Below, piece by piece: positions 1 through 5,737 of a DNA stretch of 5,737 nt. How positions within the stretch are numbered: position 1 is the stretch's first letter; every line of letters starts with the position of its first letter. A model generated the notes under the pieces. The model worked only from the letters and a program-made list of their open reading frames with translations. It was not told where the DNA came from and did no database searches. A program made the position numbers and the translations under genes. Source of the stretch: Clostridia bacterium (GTDB lineage: Bacteria > Bacillota > Clostridia > Oscillospirales > Acutalibacteraceae); the NCBI GenBank assembly GCA_900766945.1, contig CAAFXD010000100.1, positions 1 through 5,737 of the forward strand, in the 5' to 3' direction.

Positions 1-2
1 CG

Positions 3-1340
3 TCGATTTCGGAAATCGGCACGGGCGACGGCGGCGAGTATATTTGCATTACGGTTGCCGACGACAAAACCGCCGTGGTGCGCAAGCTGTACCGCGAGGA
101 CGATGAAACCGTGCACGACTTTGTGGCGGACGCCGCCGAGGAGCTTGTGGAGCTTATCGGCGAAAAGGCGGGCGGCAACGGCGCCGTCGGCATTGAGGTG
201 ACAGGGTTGGACGCGTCGCCCGAGGCACCGTCTTTCCTTTCCAAAAAATCGGGCAAAATCACCTTGTCCGTTATCGCGTTGGTGCTGGTGGCGGCCATCA
301 CCGTCGGCTGTATTTTCTTTGTGAAGGAAAAGAAAGCGCGCGACGCCGAGCGCGACGCCGCTTCAACCGAGGCACCCACCACCACGGAGCCGATTTCCGT
401 GGCAGAGCCCGAGCCGGAGCTGGAAACCGTTGTGCTGTCGCAGTTTATGTATAACGAAATGCGCTCCGGTGTGCAGGAGACACCCGCCGTGGTGACCACC
501 CAATCCGCCGCAGGCACGGCGATTGACACCTCCGCACAGGATGCCGATACGACCGAGGAAATCCCCTCTGAAATCATTGTCAACGGCAAAACCCTGGATG
601 CCAAAGAGGCAGTTGCCCGTATGATTGAGGCGGAAGTCGGTGCCGATACCCAGCCCGAGGCGCTCAAAGCGCAGGCGGTTGCCGTATATACCTACTTAAA
701 ATATCGCAACACAAATTGGAAAATCACAGGCGTAACGCTTGCGCCCGAGTACAGCGACGAGGTTTACAACGCGGTGCGCGCGGTGTTCGGGGAATACTTA
801 CGCTTCGGCGAAGCGGCGGCATTTACGCCGTATTTCAAGCTTTCCGCCGGCAGAACCACCCCCGCCGACATTGTGTACGGGCAGAATTTCCCGTATTTGC
901 GCGCGGTGGACTGCGCGACCGATAAAACCAGGGAGGGCTATAAAACCGAGCTGATTTTCTCGGCGGACGATATGAAAGTGATGCTGACGGCATACGATGC
1001 CACGCTGGAACTGTCCGAAGACCCTGCGGAATGGGTAAAGGTGCTCAAACATGACGGCGCGGTCAACACGGGCGTCGGCTATGTGGAAACGGTATCCGTC
1101 GGCGGCAAGGAAATTTCGGGTATCGAATTCATCGAAAAAGTGATGACGGGCAAAAATCTGTCGTCGCAATGCTTCTCGGTGACATACAGCACGCCGACCA
1201 ATGAATTTACCGTTGCGGTGTACGGCAGCGGCTACGGCGTCGGTATGAGCCTTGCCGGTGCGGACAAAATGGCGGCGACGGGTTCTACCTATGCACAAAT
1301 TCTATCTAAATTTTACAGCGGCGCACAGTTGACCGCATAA
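3..1340 (+). CDS. Membrane-anchored SpoIID/LytB-domain protein, 5' end outside window (partial)
   Basis: The frame is open to the left edge, so the gene starts upstream; the GTG at 75 is internal and has no ribosome site. Residues are counted from the codon at position 3 (445 visible). Residues 1-60 form a soluble segment resembling the end of a CinA/PncC amidase domain (weak call). About 87-107 is one membrane helix with basic residues on both sides. About 119-189 is a Thr/Glu/Ala/Pro-rich, probably disordered stalk, and about 192-444 is the SpoIID domain. The domain shows the EALKAQAVA motif (219-227), a Glu at 211 where SpoIID has its catalytic Glu, FPYL at 296-299 and GVGMS at 412-416. 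SpoIID proteins are lytic transglycosylases that cut peptidoglycan, in sporulation during engulfment. Several motifs differ from the norm: AARTY is AVYTY, SGG is SAG, and GHGVGMSQ is GYGVGMSL. It may therefore be a non-sporulation or altered relative. The family call is firm; activity is uncertain. galE follows after 44 nt. Confidence 0.85.
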   Translation, partial: SISEIGTGDGGEYICITVADDKTAVVRKLYREDDETVHDFVADAAEELVELIGEKAGGNGAVGIEVTGLDASPEAPSFLSKKSGKITLSVIALVLVAAITVGCIFFVKEKKARDAERDAASTEAPTTTEPISVAEPEPELETVVLSQFMYNEMRSGVQETPAVVTTQSAAGTAIDTSAQDADTTEEIPSEIIVNGKTLDAKEAVARMIEAEVGADTQPEALKAQAVAVYTYLKYRNTNWKITGVTLAPEYSDEVYNAVRAVFGEYLRFGEAAAFTPYFKLSAGRTTPADIVYGQNFPYLRAVDCATDKTREGYKTELIFSADDMKVMLTAYDATLELSEDPAEWVKVLKHDGAVNTGVGYVETVSVGGKEISGIEFIEKVMTGKNLSSQCFSVTYSTPTNEFTVAVYGSGYGVGMSLAGADKMAATGSTYAQILSKFYSGAQLTA

Positions 1341-1367
1341 ATGAAAAAACAGTCAATTTATCTTCTC

Positions 1368-1375
1368 AGGGAGGA
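1368..1375 (+). promoter_or_regulatory. Shine-Dalgarno site deciding the galE start
   Basis: AGGGAGGA lies 9 nt before the ATG at 1385, but it abuts the in-frame ATG at 1376, leaving no usable spacing. The protein from 1385 also begins MAILVTGGAG, the usual GalE N-terminus. Both points favour 1385 over the longer start. Confidence 0.75.
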
Positions 1376-1384
1376 ATGATTTAC

Positions 1385-2401
1385 ATGGCAATTTTGGTAA
1401 CGGGCGGTGCCGGGTTTATCGGCTCGCACACCTGCGTTTCCTTAACGCAGGCAGGGTATGAGGTAATTATCGTGGACAATTACTACAATTCCAGCCCCAA
1501 GTCACTTGCACGCATCAACGAGCTTTGCGGCAAGGAACTCAAATTCTATGAGTGCGACATCCGCGACAAAGCGGGAATGGACAAAATTTTCAAGGAGAAC
1601 AAAATTGAAGCGGTCATTCACTTTGCGGGCTTAAAGGCGGTCGGCGAGTCCTGCCGCAAGCCGATTGAATACTATGACAACAACATCGGCGGCACGCTCG
1701 TGCTTTGCGATGTGATGCGAGAAAACGGCTGTAAAAACATCGTGTTCAGTTCATCGGCGACGGTGTACGGCATGCACAATGTTTCGCCCTTAAAAGAAAC
1801 GATGCAAACCGGCGGCACCACCAACCCCTACGGCACCACCAAATATATGATTGAAATTATTTTGGAGGATATTTATAAATCCGACAACGAATGGAATGTC
1901 ACCCTGCTTCGCTATTTCAACCCCATCGGGGCGCACAAAAGCGGCAGAATCGGCGAAAATCCGAACGGCATTCCGAACAACTTGATGCCCTATATTACGC
2001 AGGTTGCCATCGGCAAATTGCCCGAACTTTCGGTGTTCGGCGACGATTACGACACCCCCGACGGCACAGGCGTGCGCGATTACATCCATGTTGTGGACTT
2101 GGCAGAAGGCCATGTGAAAGCGCTCGACAACATTTTGGAGGGCAACAAAGGCGTGCAGGTATTCAACCTCGGCACGGGCCACGGGTACAGTGTGTTGGAT
2201 ATTGTCAAGGCGTTTGAAAAAGCCAGCGGTAAAAAAGTGCCGTATAAAATCGTGGCGCGCCGCCCGGGCGATATTGCCACCTGCTACTCCGACCCCACCA
2301 AGGCAAAAGAGGTGCTCGGTTGGGAGGCAAAACGCGGCCTTGCCGAAATGTGCGAGGACTCTTGGCGTTGGCAAAGTCAAAATCCCAACGGATTTGAATA
2401 A
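1385..2401 (+). CDS. galE: UDP-glucose 4-epimerase GalE
   Basis: This cytoplasmic NAD-dependent extended short-chain dehydrogenase interconverts UDP-glucose and UDP-galactose, in the Leloir pathway and in supply of sugars for surface polysaccharide. The start at 1385 gives 338 residues, the same length as E. coli GalE. The Rossmann motif GGAGFIG is at 7-13. Ser124 (FSSSATVYG) and the YxxxK pair Tyr149/Lys153 form the catalytic set. FNPIGAH is at 178-184, and the UDP-binding segment ARRPGD is at 291-296. Cys300 falls where E. coli has Tyr299. A small residue there is known to open the pocket to UDP-N-acetyl sugars, so dual UDP-Glc/UDP-GlcNAc epimerase activity is inferred. The gene sits 44 nt after the SpoIID-like gene and 41 nt before lemA with no visible terminator, so it is probably cotranscribed with them. 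No gal-operon partners (galK, galT) are in the window. Family assignment is very secure. Confidence 0.97.
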   Translation: MAILVTGGAGFIGSHTCVSLTQAGYEVIIVDNYYNSSPKSLARINELCGKELKFYECDIRDKAGMDKIFKENKIEAVIHFAGLKAVGESCRKPIEYYDNNIGGTLVLCDVMRENGCKNIVFSSSATVYGMHNVSPLKETMQTGGTTNPYGTTKYMIEIILEDIYKSDNEWNVTLLRYFNPIGAHKSGRIGENPNGIPNNLMPYITQVAIGKLPELSVFGDDYDTPDGTGVRDYIHVVDLAEGHVKALDNILEGNKGVQVFNLGTGHGYSVLDIVKAFEKASGKKVPYKIVARRPGDIATCYSDPTKAKEVLGWEAKRGLAEMCEDSWRWQSQNPNGFE

Positions 2402-2442
2402 AAAGCAAAAGCCCCTTTTTAAAACGGAAAGGAGTATACAGT

Positions 2443-3018
2443 ATGAAAAAGAAAACCGGTTTGATTGTTTTGGCAGTTGTTTTGGTGCTCGTTATTGCGG
2501 TGGTCGGCGGCGTGATTTCCACCTATAACGGGCTTGTCGAAGACCGCGAAAAGGTCTTGACCGCCCAGTCTACGGTCGAAACCTATCTGCAACGCCGTGC
2601 GGATTTAATTCCGAACCTCGTCAGCACCGTAAAAGGCTATGCGGCGCACGAGGAAGAGGTCTACACCGCCCTTGCCGATGCGCGCGCGGCGCTTGCGGGC
2701 GCAAAAACCGTCGGCGAAATGAACGAGGCAAACGACGCGCTTGATTCCGCCATATCCCGCTTGCTTGTGGTGGTGGAAAACTACCCCGAATTGAAGGCGG
2801 ATACGCAGTTTATCAACTTGCAGGACGAACTCGCCGGCAGTGAAAACCGTATTGCGAAAGCCCGTCAGGAATATAACGAGGAAGCAAGAGATTACAATAC
2901 CGAAATCAAAAAATTCCCGACTTCGTTGATTGCGGGTATGTTCAATTTTGAAGCGGTCGAGTATTTCGAGGCAAGCGAAGAATCGCAAACCGTGCCGAGT
3001 GTGGATTTCGGCGCGTAA
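2443..3018 (+). CDS. lemA: LemA family membrane protein
   Basis: The 191-residue product has a short basic N-terminus, one membrane helix at about 6-26, and then a long helical domain, probably a coiled-coil bundle. The family signature is clear: YNGLV (28-32), QRRADLIPNLV followed by VKGYAAHE (50-70), YPELKAD (114-120), LQDELAGSENRIAKAR (126-141), YN pairs at 144-145 and 151-152, and a final FP...MFNF...YFEA stretch. No lipobox is present. An AAAGGAG ribosome site at 2428-2434, 8 nt before the ATG, supports this start. LemA proteins are widespread, but their molecular role is not settled; the name comes from a Listeria antigen. The TPM-domain gene follows after 27 nt, and LemA genes commonly sit beside TPM/YgcG genes, which suggests a shared envelope function. 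Length and motifs are normal, with no sign of damage. Confidence 0.95.
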   Translation: MKKKTGLIVLAVVLVLVIAVVGGVISTYNGLVEDREKVLTAQSTVETYLQRRADLIPNLVSTVKGYAAHEEEVYTALADARAALAGAKTVGEMNEANDALDSAISRLLVVVENYPELKADTQFINLQDELAGSENRIAKARQEYNEEARDYNTEIKKFPTSLIAGMFNFEAVEYFEASEESQTVPSVDFGA

Positions 3019-3045
3019 CCGTGCCGCTTTGGGGAGAAAAGACAT

Positions 3046-3825
3046 ATGCGAAAACGGATATTTGCAGTCTTTATTACCTGTCTTTTGCTGTGCACCTGCC
3101 TCTTGCCCACGGCGGCAAAATCAAAACTGCCTTCGCCGACGGACGCGTTTTTTGTCAATGATTTTGCAAATTGCTTAACTGCCGCGGACGCAGCAGAAAT
3201 GCAAAGCCTCGGCGAGGCGCTTTACAAAGCGACGGGCGCGCAGGTGGTTGTGGTGACGGTTTCGTCCTTAGACGGCGAAGCGATTGAGGACTACGGCTAC
3301 GATTTGGCAAACGAATGGGGCATCGGCGCAGACAAGGCGGATTCCGGCGTGTTGCTTTTGCTGTCCACAGGCGACCGACAGGTGCGCATTGAGGTCGGCA
3401 AAGGCTTAGAGGGGTGTTTGCCCGACGGCAAAACCGGTCGGATTTTAGACACCTACGCCATACCGTATTTAAAAGACAACGATTTTTCCAAAGGACTTTT
3501 GGAAGCGTATAAAATCCTTGTCAACGAAGTCTATACCGAATACGGGCAAACTCCGTCGGACTATGTGCCGATGTCGGAAACCGACGATGAAATAGACACA
3601 GGTGATTTTAGCGGTTTGGCGGTGCCGTTTATTATTCTTGCCGTTTTGATTATACTGAGCGTCGCGCACAAACGCGGTTCAGGCGGCGATGGCGGTTTCC
3701 GCGGCGGTACATTCTACGGCGGTTCGGTGGGCGGCGGTTTTTCGGGCGGTTCGTCCCGTTCGTCGGGCGGCTTTTCCGGCGGCGGTGGTTCGTTCGGTGG
3801 CGGTGGCTCGTCGAGAGGATTTTAG
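3046..3825 (+). CDS. TPM-domain (YgcG-like) exported protein with Gly-rich tail
   Basis: The 259-residue product has a basic start and hydrophobic core (about 4-22) forming a signal peptide, probably cleaved near 24. A TPM domain spans about 35-165. It shows VNDFANCLT (37-45), a TGAQVVVVTVSSL strand (63-75), EWGIGADKADSGVLLLL (90-106), and the conserved IEVGKGLEG run (115-123) followed by Asp127. After an acidic linker there is a membrane helix at about 190-207. The last 49 residues are a Gly/Ser-rich tail, about half Gly, with scattered Arg and Phe. Such tails are typical of this YgcG-like class. The TPM fold was named after TLP18.3, Psb32 and MOLO-1; some members show phosphatase activity, but the bacterial role is unclear. 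GGGGAG at 3031-3036, 9 nt before the ATG, supports the start. It is probably cotranscribed with lemA 27 nt upstream, and the hairpin at 3853-3890 should end the transcript. The domain should lie outside the membrane. Confidence 0.92.
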   Translation: MRKRIFAVFITCLLLCTCLLPTAAKSKLPSPTDAFFVNDFANCLTAADAAEMQSLGEALYKATGAQVVVVTVSSLDGEAIEDYGYDLANEWGIGADKADSGVLLLLSTGDRQVRIEVGKGLEGCLPDGKTGRILDTYAIPYLKDNDFSKGLLEAYKILVNEVYTEYGQTPSDYVPMSETDDEIDTGDFSGLAVPFIILAVLIILSVAHKRGSGGDGGFRGGTFYGGSVGGGFSGGSSRSSGGFSGGGGSFGGGGSSRGF

Positions 3826-3852
3826 CACGTACATAGAAACAAAATATTTTCG

Positions 3853-3897
3853 CACCCGTTTTCATTACAAATCTGTAATGGAAACGGGTGTTGTTTT
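3853..3897 (+). terminator. Rho-independent terminator after the TPM-domain gene
   Basis: Arms 3853-3869 and 3874-3890 pair over 17 bp with one G-T wobble and a 4-nt loop (AATC), followed by TTGTTTTA. The stem begins 27 nt after the TPM stop codon. The base of the stem is GC-rich (CACCCG/CGGGTG), as in intrinsic terminators. The minus strand has no comparable T-run directly after the stem, so termination is probably one-way. The same inverted repeat could instead be an operator, because it overlaps the downstream promoter. Confidence 0.8.
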
Positions 3898-3907
3898 ATG
3901 ATACAAT
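3879..3907 (+). promoter_or_regulatory. Putative extended -10 promoter for the two-component genes
   Basis: The -10 is TACAAT at 3902-3907, preceded by TG at 3899-3900, giving an extended -10 (TGATACAAT). With a 17-nt spacer the -35 would be TGGAAA at 3879-3884, matching TTGACA at four of six positions. Transcription would start near 3914, about 26 nt before the GTG start codon. The -35 lies inside the 3' arm of the terminator hairpin. The call rests on consensus match and position only. Confidence 0.6.
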
Positions 3908-3927
3908 AGAAATCAGAAACCGCGAAC

Positions 3928-3933
3928 GGAGGG
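3928..3933 (+). promoter_or_regulatory. Shine-Dalgarno site supporting the GTG start
   Basis: GGAGGG ends 6 nt before the GTG at 3940, which is good spacing. The GTG codon puts the conserved first strand (QIFVLEDD) at the usual distance from the N-terminus, so a non-ATG start is well supported. An overlapping GTG at 3938 is out of frame. Confidence 0.75.
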
Positions 3934-3939
3934 AACAGT

Positions 3940-4629
3940 GTGCAAATATTTGTTTTGGAGGACGACAGCGCCATTGCGCTCGGGCTTTCCTATGCGCTTG
4001 AAGGCGAGGGCTACACGGTTACCGTTTGTAAAACCGTGCAGGAAGCCTTGGCGACTGTGCAAAGCCGCGATTTTGCGCTGTATATTTTGGATTTAACCCT
4101 GCCCGACGGCAGTGGGTATGATGTTTGCCGCGCCGTCAAAGCAAAGGGCGATTTCCCCGTGCTGTTTTTGACCGCGTTCGATGACGAGGTCAATGTGGTG
4201 ATGGGGTTGGAGCTCGGCGCGGACGATTATATTTCCAAGCCCTTCCGCGTGAAAGAGTTGCAAGCACGCATCAAAAGCGTATTGCGCCGCTACAAAACCG
4301 GTATGCCCGACGGTACGGTACAGCTTCGCAACCTCGAAATCCGCACGGGCGAGGCAAAGGTCTATAAAAACGGCGAAGAAATCATTTTAACCGCGATGGA
4401 ATACCGCCTGTTGCTCATCCTTTTGAACAACCGCGGGCGGGTGCTTTCGCGCACGGCACTGCTCGAAAACATATGGGATGTAGACGGCGATTTTGTCAAT
4501 GACAACACGCTCACCGTCTATATTAAGCGTCTGCGCGACAAAATCGAGGACAATCCCGACAGTCCGTCGATTATCAAAACCGTTCGGGGGATGGGATATG
4601 TGATTGCCGATGATGAACCGCGCCTTTAA
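3940..4629 (+). CDS. OmpR/PhoB-family response regulator
   Basis: The 229-residue cytoplasmic transcription factor has the standard length for its family. The receiver domain (about 1-117) has the acidic pair Asp8/Asp9, phospho-acceptor Asp51 in LDLTLPDGSG, Thr78 (LFLTAFDDE), Lys100 in ISKPF, and the GADDY turn at 93-97. The winged-helix DNA-binding domain (about 126-225) has LTAMEYRLLLILLNNRGRVLSR (150-171), the recognition-helix segment NDNTLTVYIKRLRDKIE (187-203) and the closing wing VRGMGYVI (215-222). The partner kinase gene overlaps its 3' end, so this is a classic response regulator/kinase pair. All phosphorylation residues are intact. Its sequence is consistent with the BceR/VncR-like group that pairs with short intramembrane-sensing kinases, but that subgroup is inferred from the partner. 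It has its own promoter behind a terminator, and autoregulation is plausible but unproven. Targets are unknown. Confidence 0.95.
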   Translation: MQIFVLEDDSAIALGLSYALEGEGYTVTVCKTVQEALATVQSRDFALYILDLTLPDGSGYDVCRAVKAKGDFPVLFLTAFDDEVNVVMGLELGADDYISKPFRVKELQARIKSVLRRYKTGMPDGTVQLRNLEIRTGEAKVYKNGEEIILTAMEYRLLLILLNNRGRVLSRTALLENIWDVDGDFVNDNTLTVYIKRLRDKIEDNPDSPSIIKTVRGMGYVIADDEPRL

Positions 4630-5605
4630 CCGTTCGGTTATCCTTGCCGCTGCCGTTTTTGCGGCGGCAACGGTGGCTTGTGCATTTTTGGATTGGCGTT
4701 GTGCGCTGATTTGTCTTGCGGCGGGGATTTTGTCGGTGCTGATTTACATTGGCTACACGCAAAAACGCTACCGCGAAATTGTAAAACTCAATGACTATTT
4801 GTCGCGCGTGTGTGCGGGGTTTTACGATTTGGATGTGCAGGACAATGCCGAGGGCGAACTTTCCGTGTTAAAAAACAATCTCTACAAAATTATGTTGCTT
4901 TTGCAGTCGCAAAATGACGCACTCCGCAAGGACAAAACCTATCTTGCCGCCTCGCTTGCAGATATTTCGCACCAGCTGAAAACCCCGTTGACCTCTGTAA
5001 CGATGATGTGTGATTTATTGAAAACCGAAACGGATGCACAAAAATGCAGGCAGTTTACGGATATTATTGAAAGCCAAGCCGCTAAAATGAATTGGCTGAT
5101 TATCACGCTGTTGAAAATTTCAAAATTAGATGCGGGCACGGCGGAATTTCATGCGGACGCGGTTTCGATTGGTACGGTGCTCAAAAAAGCCGCAGAGCCG
5201 TTTTTGGTGACGGCGGATTTGCGCAATATTACGCTAGATTTCAGCGGCGTTACGGATTTCTCCTTTTGCGGCGATGAAAATTGGACGGTCGAAGCCGTCG
5301 GCAATATTTTGAAAAACTGTTTGGAGCATATGGCGGACGGCGGAAAATTGACCGTTACCACCGCGCAAACGGCGGTGTATGACCTTTTGCGGATTGAAGA
5401 TGACGGTTGCGGCATACCGCCCGCGGATTTACCGCATATTTTTGAACGGTTTTATCACGGCAAAAATGCCGCAGAGGACAGTGTTGGTATCGGATTGGCA
5501 CTTTCCAAAACCGTTTTGAACCGTGAACACGCCAAAATCGAAGCAACCAGCACCGAGGGCGTCGGCACGGTGTTTACCATTCGGTTTTATAAGACAGTGG
5601 TATAA
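4610..5605 (+). CDS. Intramembrane-sensing sensor histidine kinase
   Basis: From the ATG at 4610 the product has 331 residues. Two membrane helices (about 8-26 and 31-48) are joined by only about four residues (LDWR), so there is no external sensor domain. A linker helix follows, then the dimerization/phosphotransfer domain with His121 in ISHQLKTPLTS and a KISKLDAG helix end (169-176). The HATPase domain has the N-box NILKNCLEHM (Asn236), G1 box DDGCGIP (264-270), F-box IFERFYHG (277-284) and G2 box GIGLALS (293-299). The SHQLKTPLT H-box and architecture match BceS/VncS-like kinases, which often sense through a partner ABC transporter in envelope or peptide-antibiotic stress; that role is inferred. 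It overlaps the regulator gene by 20 nt, implying coupling. The start is uncertain: TTG at 4604 and ATG at 4613 are in the same frame, and none has an ideal ribosome site. The nearest G-rich stretch, 4586-4596, fits the TTG best. Confidence 0.93.
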   Translation: MMNRAFNRSVILAAAVFAAATVACAFLDWRCALICLAAGILSVLIYIGYTQKRYREIVKLNDYLSRVCAGFYDLDVQDNAEGELSVLKNNLYKIMLLLQSQNDALRKDKTYLAASLADISHQLKTPLTSVTMMCDLLKTETDAQKCRQFTDIIESQAAKMNWLIITLLKISKLDAGTAEFHADAVSIGTVLKKAAEPFLVTADLRNITLDFSGVTDFSFCGDENWTVEAVGNILKNCLEHMADGGKLTVTTAQTAVYDLLRIEDDGCGIPPADLPHIFERFYHGKNAAEDSVGIGLALSKTVLNREHAKIEATSTEGVGTVFTIRFYKTVV

Positions 5606-5632
5606 GGTTAAATTGGGGTTTGTCTATCCAAT

Positions 5633-5709
5633 CGTAGGGGCGAACTGTGTTCGCCCGTCCGCGGATTTTGATGTGATTTTGCGGAACGCGTCTTCGGTCG
5701 TTCCCTACG
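5633..5709. repeat. Small palindromic MITE-like element, 77 bp
   Basis: The ends are CGTAGGG (5633-5639) and its exact complement CCCTACG (5703-5709). Inside the left end is a perfect 8-bp hairpin, GGGCGAAC (5638-5645) and GTTCGCCC (5649-5656), with a 3-nt loop. The rest (about 5660-5702) is unremarkable. It begins 28 nt after the kinase stop codon. From memory, GTAGGGGCGA...TCGCCC palindromes are scattered through many clostridial genomes; no search was run. No clear target-site duplication is visible. Confidence 0.55.
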
Positions 5710-5713
5710 GGTT

Positions 5714-5737
5714 GTAGGGGCGATTCACGAATCACCC
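5714..5737. repeat. Second copy of the GTAGGGGCGA palindromic repeat, cut by window end
   Basis: The 10-mer GTAGGGGCGA at 5714-5723 repeats the one at 5634-5643, exactly 80 nt later. It also opens a hairpin: GGGCGATTC (5718-5726) and GAATCACCC (5729-5737), with one C-A mismatch and a 2-nt gap. Its right part lies beyond the window. The two hairpins share the outer stem but differ in the inner bases, as expected for family members rather than a recent exact duplication. Confidence 0.5.

Noticed and set aside
798..1298. Long minus-strand open frame opposite the SpoIID-domain gene
   Set aside because: It is a shadow of the coding strand in GC-rich codons. It shows no recognisable domain and has no ribosome site that I can support.
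1341..1379. Twelve-codon open frame (MKKQSIYLLREE) right after the SpoIID stop (TAAATG), ending over the galE ribosome site
   Set aside because: It has no ribosome site of its own and no attenuator-like codon run. It is short enough to arise by chance; only re-initiation could translate it.
1376..1384. Upstream in-frame ATG at 1376 as galE start
   Set aside because: It abuts the Shine-Dalgarno sequence, and it adds three residues (MIY) before the typical GalE N-terminus.
1790..2380. Long minus-strand open frame opposite galE
   Set aside because: It lies wholly within a conserved, full-length galE and its translation has no family features.
2397..2421. Possible terminator between galE and lemA (AAAAAG...CTTTTT)
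   Set aside because: Only about six mostly A-T pairs can form and there is no GC-rich stem, so read-through into lemA is more likely.
3679..3822. Repetitive GGC/GGT-rich DNA as a possible repeat element
   Set aside because: It simply encodes the Gly/Ser-rich tail common to this class of TPM proteins. The units are irregular and in frame.
5612..5632. ATTGG...CCAAT inverted pair after the kinase stop as a terminator
   Set aside because: The stem is five to six weak pairs with an 11-nt loop and no T-tract follows.
5523..5717. Short plus-strand open frame running from the kinase end into the repeats
   Set aside because: It overlaps conserved kinase sequence in another frame and then reads through palindromic repeats. 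There is no ribosome site and no protein character.

Overview
The window looks like a chromosomal piece of a mid-GC, Gram-positive, probably anaerobic and possibly spore-forming Firmicute, most likely class Clostridia (Oscillospiraceae/Ruminococcaceae-like). The grounds are a SpoIID/LytB-domain protein, strong Shine-Dalgarno sites, GTG starts, and the character of the LemA, TPM and two-component proteins. This placement is inference, since there is no rRNA or other marker gene. All six genes lie on the + strand and are tightly packed. I see no phage, transposase, CRISPR or tRNA.

Positions 1-3825 form a probable co-directional run with gaps of 27-44 nt. (1) A membrane-anchored SpoIID/LytB-domain protein is cut at its 5' end by the window edge. 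Its cytoplasmic N-terminal piece resembles the end of a CinA/PncC-type domain. (2) galE encodes a UDP-glucose 4-epimerase with a cysteine at the position that controls acceptance of N-acetylated sugars. (3) A lemA-family gene and (4) a TPM-domain (YgcG-like) gene with a glycine-rich tail form a frequently seen pair. The common theme is the cell envelope: peptidoglycan remodelling, nucleotide-sugar supply, and membrane or surface proteins. Whether they serve one process cannot be told from the sequence.

Positions 3826-3939 hold a strong 17-bp-stem hairpin followed by a T-rich tract, read as the terminator of the upstream run. It overlaps an extended -10 promoter whose candidate -35 lies inside the hairpin's 3' arm.

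Positions 3940-5605 hold an OmpR/PhoB-type response regulator and a short histidine kinase with two membrane helices and almost no external loop (intramembrane-sensing type). The two genes overlap and are probably translationally coupled. Kinases of this kind often work with ABC transporters in cell-envelope stress or antimicrobial-peptide responses, but no transporter gene is visible here.

Positions 5606-5737 are non-coding. They contain a small palindromic element bounded by CGTAGGG/CCCTACG, followed by the start of a second related copy that runs off the window. This looks like a dispersed MITE-like repeat. Overall the gene content is mostly ordinary. The points most worth a second look are the possible CinA-like/SpoIID fusion with altered SpoIID motifs, the terminator/promoter overlap, and the terminal repeat.
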